64,000 nt of DNA from Anaerobacillus isosaccharinicus (lineage in GTDB: Bacteria > Bacillota > Bacilli > Bacillales > Anaerobacillaceae). The stretch is taken from NCBI RefSeq assembly GCF_001866075.3, contig NZ_CP063356.1:2284164-2348163 (forward strand), given 5' to 3'. The notes beneath the pieces were generated by a model. It was not told the origin of the DNA. It searched no databases and saw only the letters and a list, made by a program, of their open reading frames with translations. The translations under genes were made by a program, and so were the position numbers. This document shows positions 52,757-61,004 of the stretch, one piece after another. Position 1 is the first letter of the stretch. Each line of letters begins with the position of its first letter.

Positions 52757-54109
52757 ATGAGTGAAAAATTACATTTTGACTACTCAAAAGCATTAGACTT
52801 TATCCAAGAACATGAAGTTACATATTTACAAGATGCAGTGACAGCTGCTCATTTGGCGTTACATAATAAAACAGGTGCAGGAAATGAATACGTAGGTTGG
52901 GTTGACCTTCCTGAAAACTACGATCGTGAAGAGTTTACCCGAATTAAAAAAGCTGCTGAGAAAATTAAAAGTGATTCTGATGTATTACTTGTTGTTGGTA
53001 TTGGAGGATCATATTTAGGAGCTCGGGCTGCAATTGAAGCTTTAAATCATACATTTTATAATGTTCTTTCAAAAGAAACGAGAAAGACACCACAAGTTAT
53101 TTTTGTAGGCCATAATATTAGTTCTACTTACGTTCGCGATTTATTTGACGTCCTTGAGGGCAAAGATGTTTCAGTTAACGTTATTTCCAAATCAGGGACA
53201 ACAACAGAACCGGCAATTGCTTTCCGTATTTTCCGTGAGTATTTAGAAAAAAAATACGGTGTTGAAGAAGCTCGTAAACGTATTTTTGCTACAACCGATA
53301 AAGAGCGTGGTGCATTAAAAACATTAGCGGCTGATGAAGGTTACGAATCATTTGTCGTTCCAGATGACGTTGGTGGACGTTACTCAGTGCTAACTGCTGT
53401 TGGACTATTACCAATCGCAGTAAGTGGCGTTGATATTGATGCCATGATGCAAGGAGCTAGTGACGCGAGAACTGACCTTGAAAATCCAGATATGAACACG
53501 AATAATGCCTATCAGTATGCGGCTGTTCGTAATGCCCTGTACAACAAAGGAAAAACGATTGAACTAATGGTAAACTATGAGCCATCGCTTCACTATGTTG
53601 CAGAGTGGTGGAAACAGCTTTTCGGTGAAAGTGAAGGAAAAGACCAAAAAGGAATTTTCCCAGCATCTGTAGATTTCTCGACAGATCTTCATTCAATGGG
53701 CCAATACGTACAAGATGGACGCCGCGACTTATTTGAAACCGTTCTTCAAGTTGAGAAAGTTGAGAAAGAAATCTTCATTGAGGAAGCATCAAGTGATTTA
53801 GATGGACTTAATTACTTAGCTGGCAAGACAATGGATTTTGTAAACAAAAAGGCGTTCCAAGGTACAATGCTTGCTCACACAGACGGAGGCGTTCCTAACT
53901 TAGTTGTATCTATTCCAGAACTGACGCCATATCATTTCGGCTACATGGTGTATTTCTTCGAGAAAGCTTGCGCGATTAGTGGTTACTTATTAGGAGTTAA
54001 CCCATTTGACCAACCAGGTGTAGAGGCCTATAAGAAAAATATGTTTGCTCTACTTGGCAAGCCAGGATTTGAAGAAGAAAAAGCAAAATTAGAAGCACGC
54101 TTGAAATAA
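52757..54109 (+). CDS. pgi: glucose-6-phosphate isomerase
   Basis: A 450-residue enzyme of glycolysis and gluconeogenesis interconverting glucose 6-phosphate and fructose 6-phosphate. It shows [35 protein letters not shown] (phosphate-binding SKSGTTTE), [17 protein letters not shown], and the signature [19 protein letters not shown]; the catalytic Glu lies in ESEGKDQKG. The length equals that of Bacillus Pgi. AGGAGGATG precedes the ATG. Confidence 0.97.
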   Translation: MSEKLHFDYSKALDFIQEHEVTYLQDAVTAAHLALHNKTGAGNEYVGWVDLPENYDREEFTRIKKAAEKIKSDSDVLLVVGIGGSYLGARAAIEALNHTFYNVLSKETRKTPQVIFVGHNISSTYVRDLFDVLEGKDVSVNVISKSGTTTEPAIAFRIFREYLEKKYGVEEARKRIFATTDKERGALKTLAADEGYESFVVPDDVGGRYSVLTAVGLLPIAVSGVDIDAMMQGASDARTDLENPDMNTNNAYQYAAVRNALYNKGKTIELMVNYEPSLHYVAEWWKQLFGESEGKDQKGIFPASVDFSTDLHSMGQYVQDGRRDLFETVLQVEKVEKEIFIEEASSDLDGLNYLAGKTMDFVNKKAFQGTMLAHTDGGVPNLVVSIPELTPYHFGYMVYFFEKACAISGYLLGVNPFDQPGVEAYKKNMFALLGKPGFEEEKAKLEARLK

Positions 54110-54121
54110 AATTGACTAAAG

Positions 54122-54148
54122 CTAGCTCTTTTTCGAGCTAGTTTTTTT
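54122..54148 (+). terminator. terminator of pgi
   Basis: CTAGCTC (54122-54128) and GAGCTAG (54135-54141) followed by TTTTTTT. Confidence 0.9.
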
Positions 54149-54218
54149 CATACCTTACATTATATCTCCTCAACCGGACAATCTATAGATAAGATTGTTG
54201 TTCTTAGGAGGAAAAGAT

Positions 54219-54620
54219 ATGATTGAAATGCCATCGCAAATTGAAAATCAACAATATAAATTAATTGATCTTGAGAAAAAGTTAAAACCACTAGGCTATG
54301 ACATTGGTGGTAATTGGGATTATGATCATGGTTACTTTGACTATAAAATGGATGACGAGGTTAGTTATTTATTTTTACGCGTACCATTTACCGCGGTTGA
54401 GGGCGAACTAGACCGAAGAGGGGTAGTTGTACAACTAGGCAGACCATTTTTATTATCACATGTATACCAAAGAGGATTAGATGATCATGTTCATGATCCG
54501 AACCCATGGGTCAACCAATTCTCGGAACCAGTAGATAAAGATGGTCAATTCCCGCAAAATTGGGTTCAAACAGGTAAAGACTTAGTGAAAGAGCTTGAAG
54601 CGGTGCTATTATTCAGCTAA
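54219..54620 (+). CDS. yugN: YugN-like protein
   Basis: About 133 residues from ATG 54219, with AGGAGG about 8 bases upstream. The pattern YKLIDLEKKLKPLGYDIGGN, YDHGYFDYKMDDEVSYLFLR and PFLLSHVYQRGLDDHVHDPN fits the YugN family, found in Bacillus next to pgi. Function unknown. It ends in a terminator hairpin that includes its stop codon. Confidence 0.9.
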   Translation: MIEMPSQIENQQYKLIDLEKKLKPLGYDIGGNWDYDHGYFDYKMDDEVSYLFLRVPFTAVEGELDRRGVVVQLGRPFLLSHVYQRGLDDHVHDPNPWVNQFSEPVDKDGQFPQNWVQTGKDLVKELEAVLLFS

Positions 54621-54648
54621 CCATAATTGGTTAGCTTCTCTTTTTTAA
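54616..54648 (+). terminator. terminator of yugN
   Basis: GCTAACC (54616-54622) and GGTTAGC (54629-54635), then TTCTCTTTTTT. Confidence 0.85.
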
Positions 54649-54650
54649 AA

Positions 54651-54761
54651 TTAATCAAAAAAAATTGATTAAATAACTTGCTAATTTATGGATATGGAGA
54701 TATAATCTTCTTATATCAAGAAAAGTTGATTAACAACCACAAAATATCAAAAAAAATTGAT
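54651..54761 (+). promoter_or_regulatory. promoter with three ArsR operators
   Basis: -35 TTGCTA (54678-54683), 17-bp spacer, -10 TATAAT (54701-54706). Three palindromes of the form ATCAA-N6-TTGAT lie at 54654-54669 (extended to TTAATCAA-N6-TTGATTAA at 54651-54672), 54715-54730 and 54746-54761. One is just upstream of -35 and two are downstream of -10. This is the operator type of arsenic-sensing ArsR repressors. Confidence 0.85.
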
Positions 54762-54782
54762 TAATATCAGGAGGAAAGAAAA

Positions 54783-54956
54783 ATGACAAACAACTATTAT
54801 TTATTAAAAGTGGAAGCCGATTTTCGTCAACAACAAATTAGCGCAGAAATGACGAAAGTAGGTAACAAGAAAGCAAGAAGCATTCTAAACCTCTTCAATC
54901 GACTATTCGAAAAACAACCCAAATCCTGCTGCCAAACAGCTTGCTGTTCTGCTTAG
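54783..54956 (+). CDS. 57-residue protein with cysteine-rich tail, in arsR operon
   Basis: A short gene with AGGAGG 8 bases before its ATG, directly downstream of the ArsR-operated promoter and one base before the arsR frame. The first 45 residues are polar and helical (VEADFRQQQISAEMTKVGNK). The end reads KSCCQTACCSA, two vicinal cysteine pairs that could bind As(III) or another thiophilic ion. I know no named family. Cotranscription with arsR and the operators imply arsenic or metal induction, and the binding role is inference. Confidence 0.75.
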   Translation: MTNNYYLLKVEADFRQQQISAEMTKVGNKKARSILNLFNRLFEKQPKSCCQTACCSA

Positions 54957-54965
54957 GTGATAAAG

Positions 54966-55283
54966 ATGGAAGAGTTAAAACTACTATATACTGACCAATC
55001 GGTTTGTTTTAAGGAATATGAACTAAAGTTCAAAGCATTAGCAGATGAAAAACGCCTACAAATTATGCATGAGTTATGTGTGCGTAAGAAAATTTGTGTT
55101 TGTGATCTATGCGAAATTGTCGATATGAAACAATCCAAATTGTCATACCACCTGAAGATATTACTAGATGCAGGCTTCATAACGAAAGAAACAGAAGGTA
55201 CGTGGAGCTATTATCAGCTAAATGAAAGTGAAGTTAACAAAATCTTATCTAATCAACTATGTTGTATATTTACAACTGAATAA
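54966..55283 (+). CDS. arsR: ArsR-family arsenite/metalloid repressor
   Basis: About 105 residues from ATG 54966 (AGGTGA upstream; GTG 54957 is in frame). The winged helix-turn-helix is FKALADEKRLQIMHELCVRK...CDLCEIVDMKQSKLSYHLKIL. The sensor motif CVCDLC at the DNA-recognition helix matches the As(III) site of ArsR. More cysteines occur at the C-terminus (LCCIFTTE). No arsB or arsC follows in this window, so the target may be the tiny preceding gene or genes elsewhere. Confidence 0.9.
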   Translation: MEELKLLYTDQSVCFKEYELKFKALADEKRLQIMHELCVRKKICVCDLCEIVDMKQSKLSYHLKILLDAGFITKETEGTWSYYQLNESEVNKILSNQLCCIFTTE

Positions 55284-55284
55284 T

Positions 55285-55328
55285 AAAACGAGGTACCCGG
55301 CCACTGAACAGGCTGAGTACCTCGTTTT
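55285..55328. terminator. bidirectional terminator
   Basis: Arms AAAACGAGGTAC (55285-55296) and GTACCTCGTTTT (55317-55328), perfect, between the convergent arsR and diguanylate cyclase genes. Confidence 0.9.
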
Positions 55329-55330
55329 TT

Positions 55331-56887
55331 TTATTTGGTATTGGGATAACAACAATCGATGCAATCATTTTTAGCTTTATACATAGCAAAATCTGCACAT
55401 CTAATAATTTCGTTAAGATTATTTCCATCTTTCGGATACTGGGAAACACCAATACTGAAGCTAACATTTATTCTCTGCTCTACTACTTGCAGTGGTACAA
55501 TTGAATTCTGAATGATTTTATTAATAATATTCTCGATAAACAGAGAATTTATATTTTCAATGGTAATGATAAATTCATCACCAGATTGCCGAAAGACGAC
55601 TCCAACGTCTTTAATTGAATGCTGTAAAACTTGTGAAATCCCTTTTAAAACTTCGTCACCATAGTTATGGCCGAGAGAGTCATTGATCTCTTTGAATTTA
55701 TTAACATCAATGAACAATAAGGTGAAAGGGATATTTTCACCAATTAATCCTTGGAGCTTTTCATGGAGAGCACGGCGATTTGGAAGGTCTGTTAAATCAT
55801 CATGTAGTGCCATGTAATTTATTTTTTCAACGGCTGTTGATAGATCCTCATTTTTTCTAGAGAGCTCTTCAGTTCTTTCGATCACTTTTTGCTCTAGGTC
55901 ATCTTTTAATGCTGATATTGAACTTAAAAGTTTGTGTATTTGATAACTAGATAGAATTTGACGCAATAAAACTAGTATAATTAAGACAGTTAAAACACTG
56001 CTATAAATTAGATTGTTTTTCTGAATGAGCAAGTAGAGAAGTGTCAGAATACAACCACTTTGGATAATCATTCTATATACATTCCATTTGAAGCTTTGAT
56101 AGATATGAAGAAGAGGTTTGTTAGGATTAACTTCCTTATGTTCAGATAAGCTATAAACAGCTATTCCAAACAAAATAATACTAAGGCTCCAAAGAGGTTC
56201 TAGAAAACTATTTAGTTTAAACATTGAATGGTACATCGCGTATGTAAATAACATATCACCAATTACTTGTAGAGATATAGCAGCAATAAACAGAAACATA
56301 GTGACCCTAGCAAATGTATCGTTTTTATAAAGAAAACAAATAACCATTGAAATTAGCAAAAACAATACGAGAGCAGGGTATAATGTGGAAACAAATATAC
56401 TCAAAGTTGTATATCCATTGGCCTCAAATATTGGGACGAAAAACTTCATTGCTAATAATACAATAATAGCAGAGTAAATAATAAGTAAGTCTAAGAGGAA
56501 ACTAAAAAGTTGAAGTCGTTGACTCTTTGTTGAAACGAGATAAATGAAGGCACTTATAAATAAAATGGTATTTAAAAAATAAAATAGGTCACTTATTCCT
56601 GGAAAAGGTAGATCTCCAAGTGAAAGAAATAAAACTTGGTAATTCCAAATGAGTTCAGCGATAAAATAGGAGAAGGTCCCTAAAATAAACAACAATACAA
56701 AATTCCGTCTAGTATTGTTCAAATCATTATATATGTTTAGCATGAATAGAAGTGAAATAAGCGGAGCCGCTGTTGTAATGATACTTGTACTTACAGTAGC
56801 AACATTTTCTGTTGAAAATGATAGCCAGAAAAAGTATAAAATCGCAAAGGTTAAAGCTGTTATTAAACAAATGTTTATTTTTTTCAT
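55331..56887 (-). CDS. membrane diguanylate cyclase (GGDEF)
   Basis: A 518-residue protein. About eight to ten transmembrane helices fill residues 5-310, a coiled-coil linker follows (SALKDDLEQKVIERTEELSR), then a GGDEF domain (about 355-515). This starts YMALHDDLTDLPNRRALHEK, has DVNKFKEINDSLGHNYGDEV, and its active site reads SGDEF, a variant that can still be active. The RxxD inhibitory site is not seen at its usual place. Its product would be cyclic di-GMP. The membrane part would sense an unknown signal. Confidence 0.9.
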   Translation of the reverse strand: MKKINICLITALTFAILYFFWLSFSTENVATVSTSIITTAAPLISLLFMLNIYNDLNNTRRNFVLLFILGTFSYFIAELIWNYQVLFLSLGDLPFPGISDLFYFLNTILFISAFIYLVSTKSQRLQLFSFLLDLLIIYSAIIVLLAMKFFVPIFEANGYTTLSIFVSTLYPALVLFLLISMVICFLYKNDTFARVTMFLFIAAISLQVIGDMLFTYAMYHSMFKLNSFLEPLWSLSIILFGIAVYSLSEHKEVNPNKPLLHIYQSFKWNVYRMIIQSGCILTLLYLLIQKNNLIYSSVLTVLIILVLLRQILSSYQIHKLLSSISALKDDLEQKVIERTEELSRKNEDLSTAVEKINYMALHDDLTDLPNRRALHEKLQGLIGENIPFTLLFIDVNKFKEINDSLGHNYGDEVLKGISQVLQHSIKDVGVVFRQSGDEFIITIENINSLFIENIINKIIQNSIVPLQVVEQRINVSFSIGVSQYPKDGNNLNEIIRCADFAMYKAKNDCIDCCYPNTK

Positions 56888-57034
56888 CTGTATTACTTCC
56901 CCATCTAAAGAGAGTTATTAGGAGAATTATACTACTACAAAAGCACTTTTTTCAATTAAAATATTTAAATTGTAAGAGCAGTAAACTTTGAAAACGCTTG
57001 TAACCAAAGTCTTTCGTCCGTTGGTAACAAGCGT

Positions 57035-58030
57035 TTAACGTTTTATGATAATAAATTTATCTCCATCTTCCATGACGGAGGATGTTAACGGATGTAAAAT
57101 AATTTCATCTTTGCGACTGATTCCGATAACGAGTTTACTTTTATCCTCAAATTGTGAAATACATTCTCCAAATGTCTTACCAATGAAATGACTAGGGATT
57201 TCTTCATATAAAAGCATGTGATCACTTTGATGGTCTAGAAGCTGATAAATGACCTTTGTAATTCCATGATACATCGTACTATTGACCATTGTTAAGCTAG
57301 TAAGTAGCGATGTTTCAACGATTTCATCCGCGCCAGCGCGTAAACAATTATTTTTTTGATCAGGTGTTAATATTTCTACAACACTATAGATATTCGGATT
57401 TAACCCTTTAATTGCAAGTAATGTAATAATACTTTTTGAATCGGCCTCGGCTTCATGACCATGAAGATTAGCTGTAATAATAACAGTCGTCGCTTTTTCA
57501 ATATTCGCTCGCTTTAAGGTTCGATCTTCTAAAGGATTACCCCTGATAAAATGTAGCATATTATTGTTTAGTGGTGATTGCTTCATTGTTTGGTCAATGA
57601 GAACAATATCTAGGCGATCATTTAACTGTTGCAAGTGTAAAATCATATTTTTTGCTCGTTCATTCCAACCAATGACAACGTAATGCTCCTTTTTTTTAAA
57701 AGAAAGCTCACCATGTTTAAATGCATTACGCGTTGTAATTGCAGTTGAAGCTAATGATGTCACAAAAAAAGAAACGACACCAATGCCAAACATGATCACG
57801 AAAAAAGCGAGAAACCGACCGACATTTGTAACTGGAGTATAGTCACCATAACCAACAGTGGAAGCTGTTACCAGGGCCCACCAAACACCCTCAAATATTG
57901 TAGGAAACGTGTCTGGCTCAATATAGTGAATTGCAACCCCTGCTGTAAATACTAAAAAAGCAGCCATTAAAAATAAACGCAGAACAACTGGAAATCTGGC
58001 ATACGTATGAGCAACTGCAGAAAAGTTCAT
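57035..58030 (-). CDS. yugO: potassium channel with RCK domain (YugO)
   Basis: A 331-residue protein. Two transmembrane helices flank a pore loop whose filter is TASTVGYGDYTP (TVGYGD, K+-selective). A cytoplasmic TrkA-N/RCK domain follows (about 115-250), with HYVVIGWNERAKNMILHL (nucleotide-binding GxxxR type) and FIRGNPLEDRTLKRANIEKA, and a TrkA-C-like end. It matches B. subtilis YugO, the channel needed for biofilm electrical signalling. No MstX-like partner gene is seen beside it. Confidence 0.93.
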   Translation of the reverse strand: MNFSAVAHTYARFPVVLRLFLMAAFLVFTAGVAIHYIEPDTFPTIFEGVWWALVTASTVGYGDYTPVTNVGRFLAFFVIMFGIGVVSFFVTSLASTAITTRNAFKHGELSFKKKEHYVVIGWNERAKNMILHLQQLNDRLDIVLIDQTMKQSPLNNNMLHFIRGNPLEDRTLKRANIEKATTVIITANLHGHEAEADSKSIITLLAIKGLNPNIYSVVEILTPDQKNNCLRAGADEIVETSLLTSLTMVNSTMYHGITKVIYQLLDHQSDHMLLYEEIPSHFIGKTFGECISQFEDKSKLVIGISRKDEIILHPLTSSVMEDGDKFIIIKR

Positions 58031-58277
58031 TGAAATATCCCTCTCATTATAAAGAAAAAGGTATTGTTAAAAAATTCATGTGTTGCTTAGTATATCCAGA
58101 CTCCTAAAAACTATCTAGGTGAAAAGTAAAACATGAAAAACATTGGTGTTTTTTTATGATAGAAGAAAGAATAGAACCTCTTTTTAGTACTTGAAAATTC
58201 ACTAAGGCATACCTAATTAGCGAAACAATAGTGGTTATGTTATTATGTTTTGGAAACGTTATAAAGGAAGTGAAGCA

Positions 58278-58436
58278 ATGGTTCAAATCATCGTGTTTAT
58301 CTTTACAATCTTTATCGGTTGGCTTATTTTTGACTTTGTTAAACAGAAAAAAATTACGAAAGAAAACGTATTGACTGCCTTTATTTCAGGAATTGTTGCA
58401 GGAGTGGTTTATTATATCCTTTATTGGGTGTTTTAA
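58278..58436 (+). CDS. small membrane protein
   Basis: About 52 residues from ATG 58278 (AAGGAAG 7 bases upstream; an earlier in-frame ATG at 58245 lacks a site). There are two transmembrane segments (about residues 2-18 and 34-51) with the charged linker KQKKITKENVLT between them. It lies between yugO and tRNA-Ala. No family assigned. Confidence 0.65.
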   Translation: MVQIIVFIFTIFIGWLIFDFVKQKKITKENVLTAFISGIVAGVVYYILYWVF

Positions 58437-58487
58437 GTGAGTGAGAGTTGAACACTATAATCCAATTAGCGATCAAAAAAATTTAGA

Positions 58488-58516
58488 TTGATATTTCGCT
58501 TAAATTTGTCTATAAT
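58488..58516 (+). promoter_or_regulatory. promoter of tRNA-Ala
   Basis: -35 TTGATA (58488-58493), 17-bp spacer, -10 TATAAT (58511-58516). Confidence 0.8.
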
Positions 58517-58538
58517 CATTTTATTGATATAAAATTGT

Positions 58539-58614
58539 GGGGGCTTAGCTCAGCTGGGAGAGCGTTTGGCTGGCAGCCAAAAGGTCAGCGGTTCGATCCC
58601 GCTAGTCTCCACCA
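58539..58614 (+). tRNA. tRNA-Ala (anticodon GGC)
   Basis: 76 nt including encoded CCA. Acceptor stem GGGGGCT / AGTCTCC, D arm GCTCAGCTGGGAGAGC, anticodon stem TTTGG/CCAAA with loop CTGGCAG (anticodon GGC) and T arm AGCGG-TTCGATC-CCGCT. Its 3' end is repeated at 60006-60023. Confidence 0.95.
58597..58614 (+). repeat. tRNA 3'-end direct repeat, left copy (candidate att site)
   Basis: TCCCGCTAGTCTCCACCA, an 18-bp perfect repeat with 60006-60023. Confidence 0.75.
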
Positions 58615-58626
58615 TACATAGTGTAT

Positions 58627-58671
58627 AACGACTCAGTTTCTTGCTAAAGCAAGGAATTGGGTCGTTTTTTT
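58627..58671 (+). terminator. terminator of tRNA-Ala
   Basis: AACGACTCAGTTTCTTGC pairs with GCAAGGAATTGGGTCGTT across TAAA with a few G-T or mismatched pairs, then a T run. A close copy follows the second tRNA-end repeat. Confidence 0.85.
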
Positions 58672-58745
58672 ATTTTTGGGCAAAGTTCACAAGGGATCAC
58701 ACTTTTTTTGGATGATGTAACTTGTTTTTGTGTTTTTCTATTTAA

Positions 58746-59818
58746 AACTCCAAAGATTCGATCGCTTCCTTATCTACAGTTGGCAAAAAGGCAGTACACT
58801 CAGTACTAAAAAATTTACTTGATCATCCTAAAAAACTATTTGCCGGAATTACAACATCCCTTTTTGTATTAAGCCCTATATTAAGTTTAGGTTCAGTAAG
58901 AATAATCCACGACTTTTTGTCAGACCTCAAACTGCCCACAGCATTATCTGCTAAAGGTTATTTGATTGGCTTTTCTACTGCGATTATGTGGTCGCCGTAT
59001 TTTGGTTCAGTTTCACTAGTTTTGTACTATTTACAAATGTCAGTCGGAGCCTATATTTTATATGGAATAGGACTTTCATTAGTTTCTCTAGTGGTAGGTA
59101 ATATATTATTTGGTTTTTGGGTAGTAAGGAATTCCCTTACAATAGAAAAGAGTACTGAACTACCTATAGAAAAAAAACATAAAAAACAACTATTTCAACT
59201 AGTACTATTTGTAACCATACTGCTTGCGCATCATTAATAATTGAATACATAACAAAATGGTCAATGATCGTTAATGTTTGTCTGCTATCAATTATTCTAC
59301 CTTTAATTTGGACTATTGCAAAAAGAAGCTGGAAAACCCTTTATCCTGAGTGGATAACATTTAAAAATGTAACAATCTGCACAATGAGTAACGAGATTAT
59401 GTTATTTACAAGTGCTGGATTATTAAGGCATGCAATTCAAGGAACTAGTCTTGCAAATAATTTGAGTTATTTACTAATAAATATTGCTGAAGAGTCCATC
59501 TTCTTATTTGCCTTCTCAGTACTGACCATCATTTTAATAGTTACATTTATTGGAATACATCAAATTGCAGTTATCACAGCACTTGCAATGCAATTAAATC
59601 TAGCAGAATTAGGTAGAAGCACCTTAGCTCTTGCAATACTACTGCTACTCTCATGGGCGATATCGTCGGCATTAAGCCCTTTTACTGGTTTAAATCTGGT
59701 GGTAAGTAGACTATCTGGACTGTCAGGAGTTCAAGTCGGGCTACGAGCGAATGGGTTATATTTATTAATTTTATCTACCATAGGTATTGGTTTCTTTATG
59801 CTTATTGCTAGAATGTAG
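58746..59818 (+). pseudogene. broken polytopic membrane transporter gene
   Basis: From about 58746 an uninterrupted frame without a start encodes SIASLSTVGKKAVHSVLKNL and LDHPKKLFAGITTSLFVLSP followed by more hydrophobic helices, to a stop at 59235. A frame change near 59225 joins it to the next part (SLIIEYITKWSMIVNVCLLS...), which ends at 59818 with IHQIAVITALAMQLNLAELG and PFTGLNLVVSRLSG. In total there are about nine to ten membrane segments. The 5' end is missing and there is at least one frameshift. The layout is like ion-transporter-superfamily permeases, but I do not name a family. Confidence 0.65.
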
Positions 59819-59840
59819 TTTTTATGATTTTTGTACTACT

Positions 59841-59912
59841 GGGGTCAGACCCCACAAAAAGACAAAAAGGCCCTAAATGTCCGTATGGAATGGACGTTCG
59901 GGGTCCTTTTTT
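59841..59912. terminator. palindrome and hairpin after the broken transporter
   Basis: GGGGTC-A-GACCCC (59841-59853), a palindrome often seen dispersed in Firmicute genomes. Then AAAAAGGCCCTAAATGTCC (from 59864) pairs with GGACGTTCGGGGTCCTTTTT (to 59912), a strong terminator-like hairpin. Confidence 0.6.
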
Positions 59913-60005
59913 ATGATTTGCATTATTTTTCCTTACTACATTTAATGATTTCCTAGCAGCGAGAGGTTCGTTCAGATAAGTAATTAAATCCCGTTCTCTA
60001 ATAGG

Positions 60006-60074
60006 TCCCGCTAGTCTCCACCAACCAATGTACATAACCACTTAGTTTCTTGCTAAAGCAAGGAATTAGGTCGT
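60006..60074 (+). repeat. tRNA 3'-end and terminator repeat, right copy (candidate att site)
   Basis: TCCCGCTAGTCTCCACCA (60006-60023), then divergent sequence, then a second version of the tRNA terminator (CTTAGTTTCTTGC...GCAAGGAATTAGG, 60041-60070). The bases before 60006 are not tRNA-like, so no second tRNA gene is present. Confidence 0.75.
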
Positions 60075-60193
60075 ATTTTTCAATGGGGTTCTCAGAATTT
60101 TACAAAGTAATTTTTTTCTGACAATTAAGTGTATTTAGAGTTAGTTTTTTACTTTAAGGAAATAAATTTATAAAAGAATTTTCAGAAAACGCA

Positions 60194-60227
60194 TTGACAA
60201 CGCTTTCATGATATACTAGTATACAAG
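60194..60227 (+). promoter_or_regulatory. GntR-gene promoter with cre and GntR-type operator
   Basis: -35 TTGACA (60194-60199), 17-bp spacer, -10 TAGTAT (60217-60222). On the - strand ATGAAAGCGTTGTCA (60209-60195) fits the cre consensus fully and overlaps -35. CTAGTATACAAG (60216-60227), nearly palindromic, overlaps -10 and resembles FCD-GntR sites. Confidence 0.7.
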
Positions 60228-60276
60228 TATGGAAGTTGGGGTTTTAATCCCCCTCAATATTCAGGAGGAACAAAAT

Positions 60277-60966
60277 ATGACTGTCTTAGATTTTTCTAAT
60301 AAAAAAAGTACGACTATGGCAACGAAAGTTTATGACTTTCTAAAAAATGAAATAATTAGGTTAAAGCTACCGCCGGGAATGTCGATTAGTGAAAATGAAA
60401 TAGCTGTACGACTTCAAGTAAGTCGAACGCCTGTAAGAGAGGCTTTTTTAAGGCTTTCTCAAGAAGATTTAATAACTGTTTACCCTCAGAAAGGTTCGAT
60501 TGTTTCTCTTATTGATTTAGACCATTTAGAGGAGTCTAGATATATGAGGGAACACTTAGAAGTTGCTACCGCTATATTAGCTTGTGAAGATTTTTCAGAG
60601 GAGGATTTTAATGAAATTAATGGTAATTTAGAAGCGCAAACAAGATGCATTGCCGAAAAAAATTACCAAAAATTTTATGAGCTAGATGATGAATTTCATT
60701 CAATTATTTTCTCAGCATGTAATAAAGCAAGAATTTGGAATGTGATTGATAATATGATGAGCATAAATTTTAGCCGGATGCGTTACTTAAGTTTATCTGA
60801 AAAGTTAAATACAGATAAGATAATCTCTCAACATCATGAAATAGTAGAAGCGATTAAGGAACGAAATCCATTACGTGCTGAAAAAGTTGTTCGCGAACAT
60901 TTAAATCTAGTAGTGATCGATCGTAAAGATTTAAATAAAAAGTATCCTAACTATTTTAAGTCATAA
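60277..60966 (+). CDS. GntR-family (FCD/FadR subfamily) regulator
   Basis: About 229 residues from ATG 60277 (CAGGAGG upstream). The winged helix is VYDFLKNEIIRLKLPPGMSI, SENEIAVRLQVSRTPVREAFLRLS. The FCD domain (about 90-215) has the metal-type ligands in EFHSIIFSACNKARI and QHHEIVEAIKERNP, used for small organic acids. Cluster partners (sugar-acid kinase, dehydrogenase, TRAP transporter) make it the likely local repressor. Confidence 0.92.
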   Translation: MTVLDFSNKKSTTMATKVYDFLKNEIIRLKLPPGMSISENEIAVRLQVSRTPVREAFLRLSQEDLITVYPQKGSIVSLIDLDHLEESRYMREHLEVATAILACEDFSEEDFNEINGNLEAQTRCIAEKNYQKFYELDDEFHSIIFSACNKARIWNVIDNMMSINFSRMRYLSLSEKLNTDKIISQHHEIVEAIKERNPLRAEKVVREHLNLVVIDRKDLNKKYPNYFKS

Positions 60967-61004
60967 GACCGTAGATAAAAATTTATAAAAGGTAGGTCTC
61001 ACAT

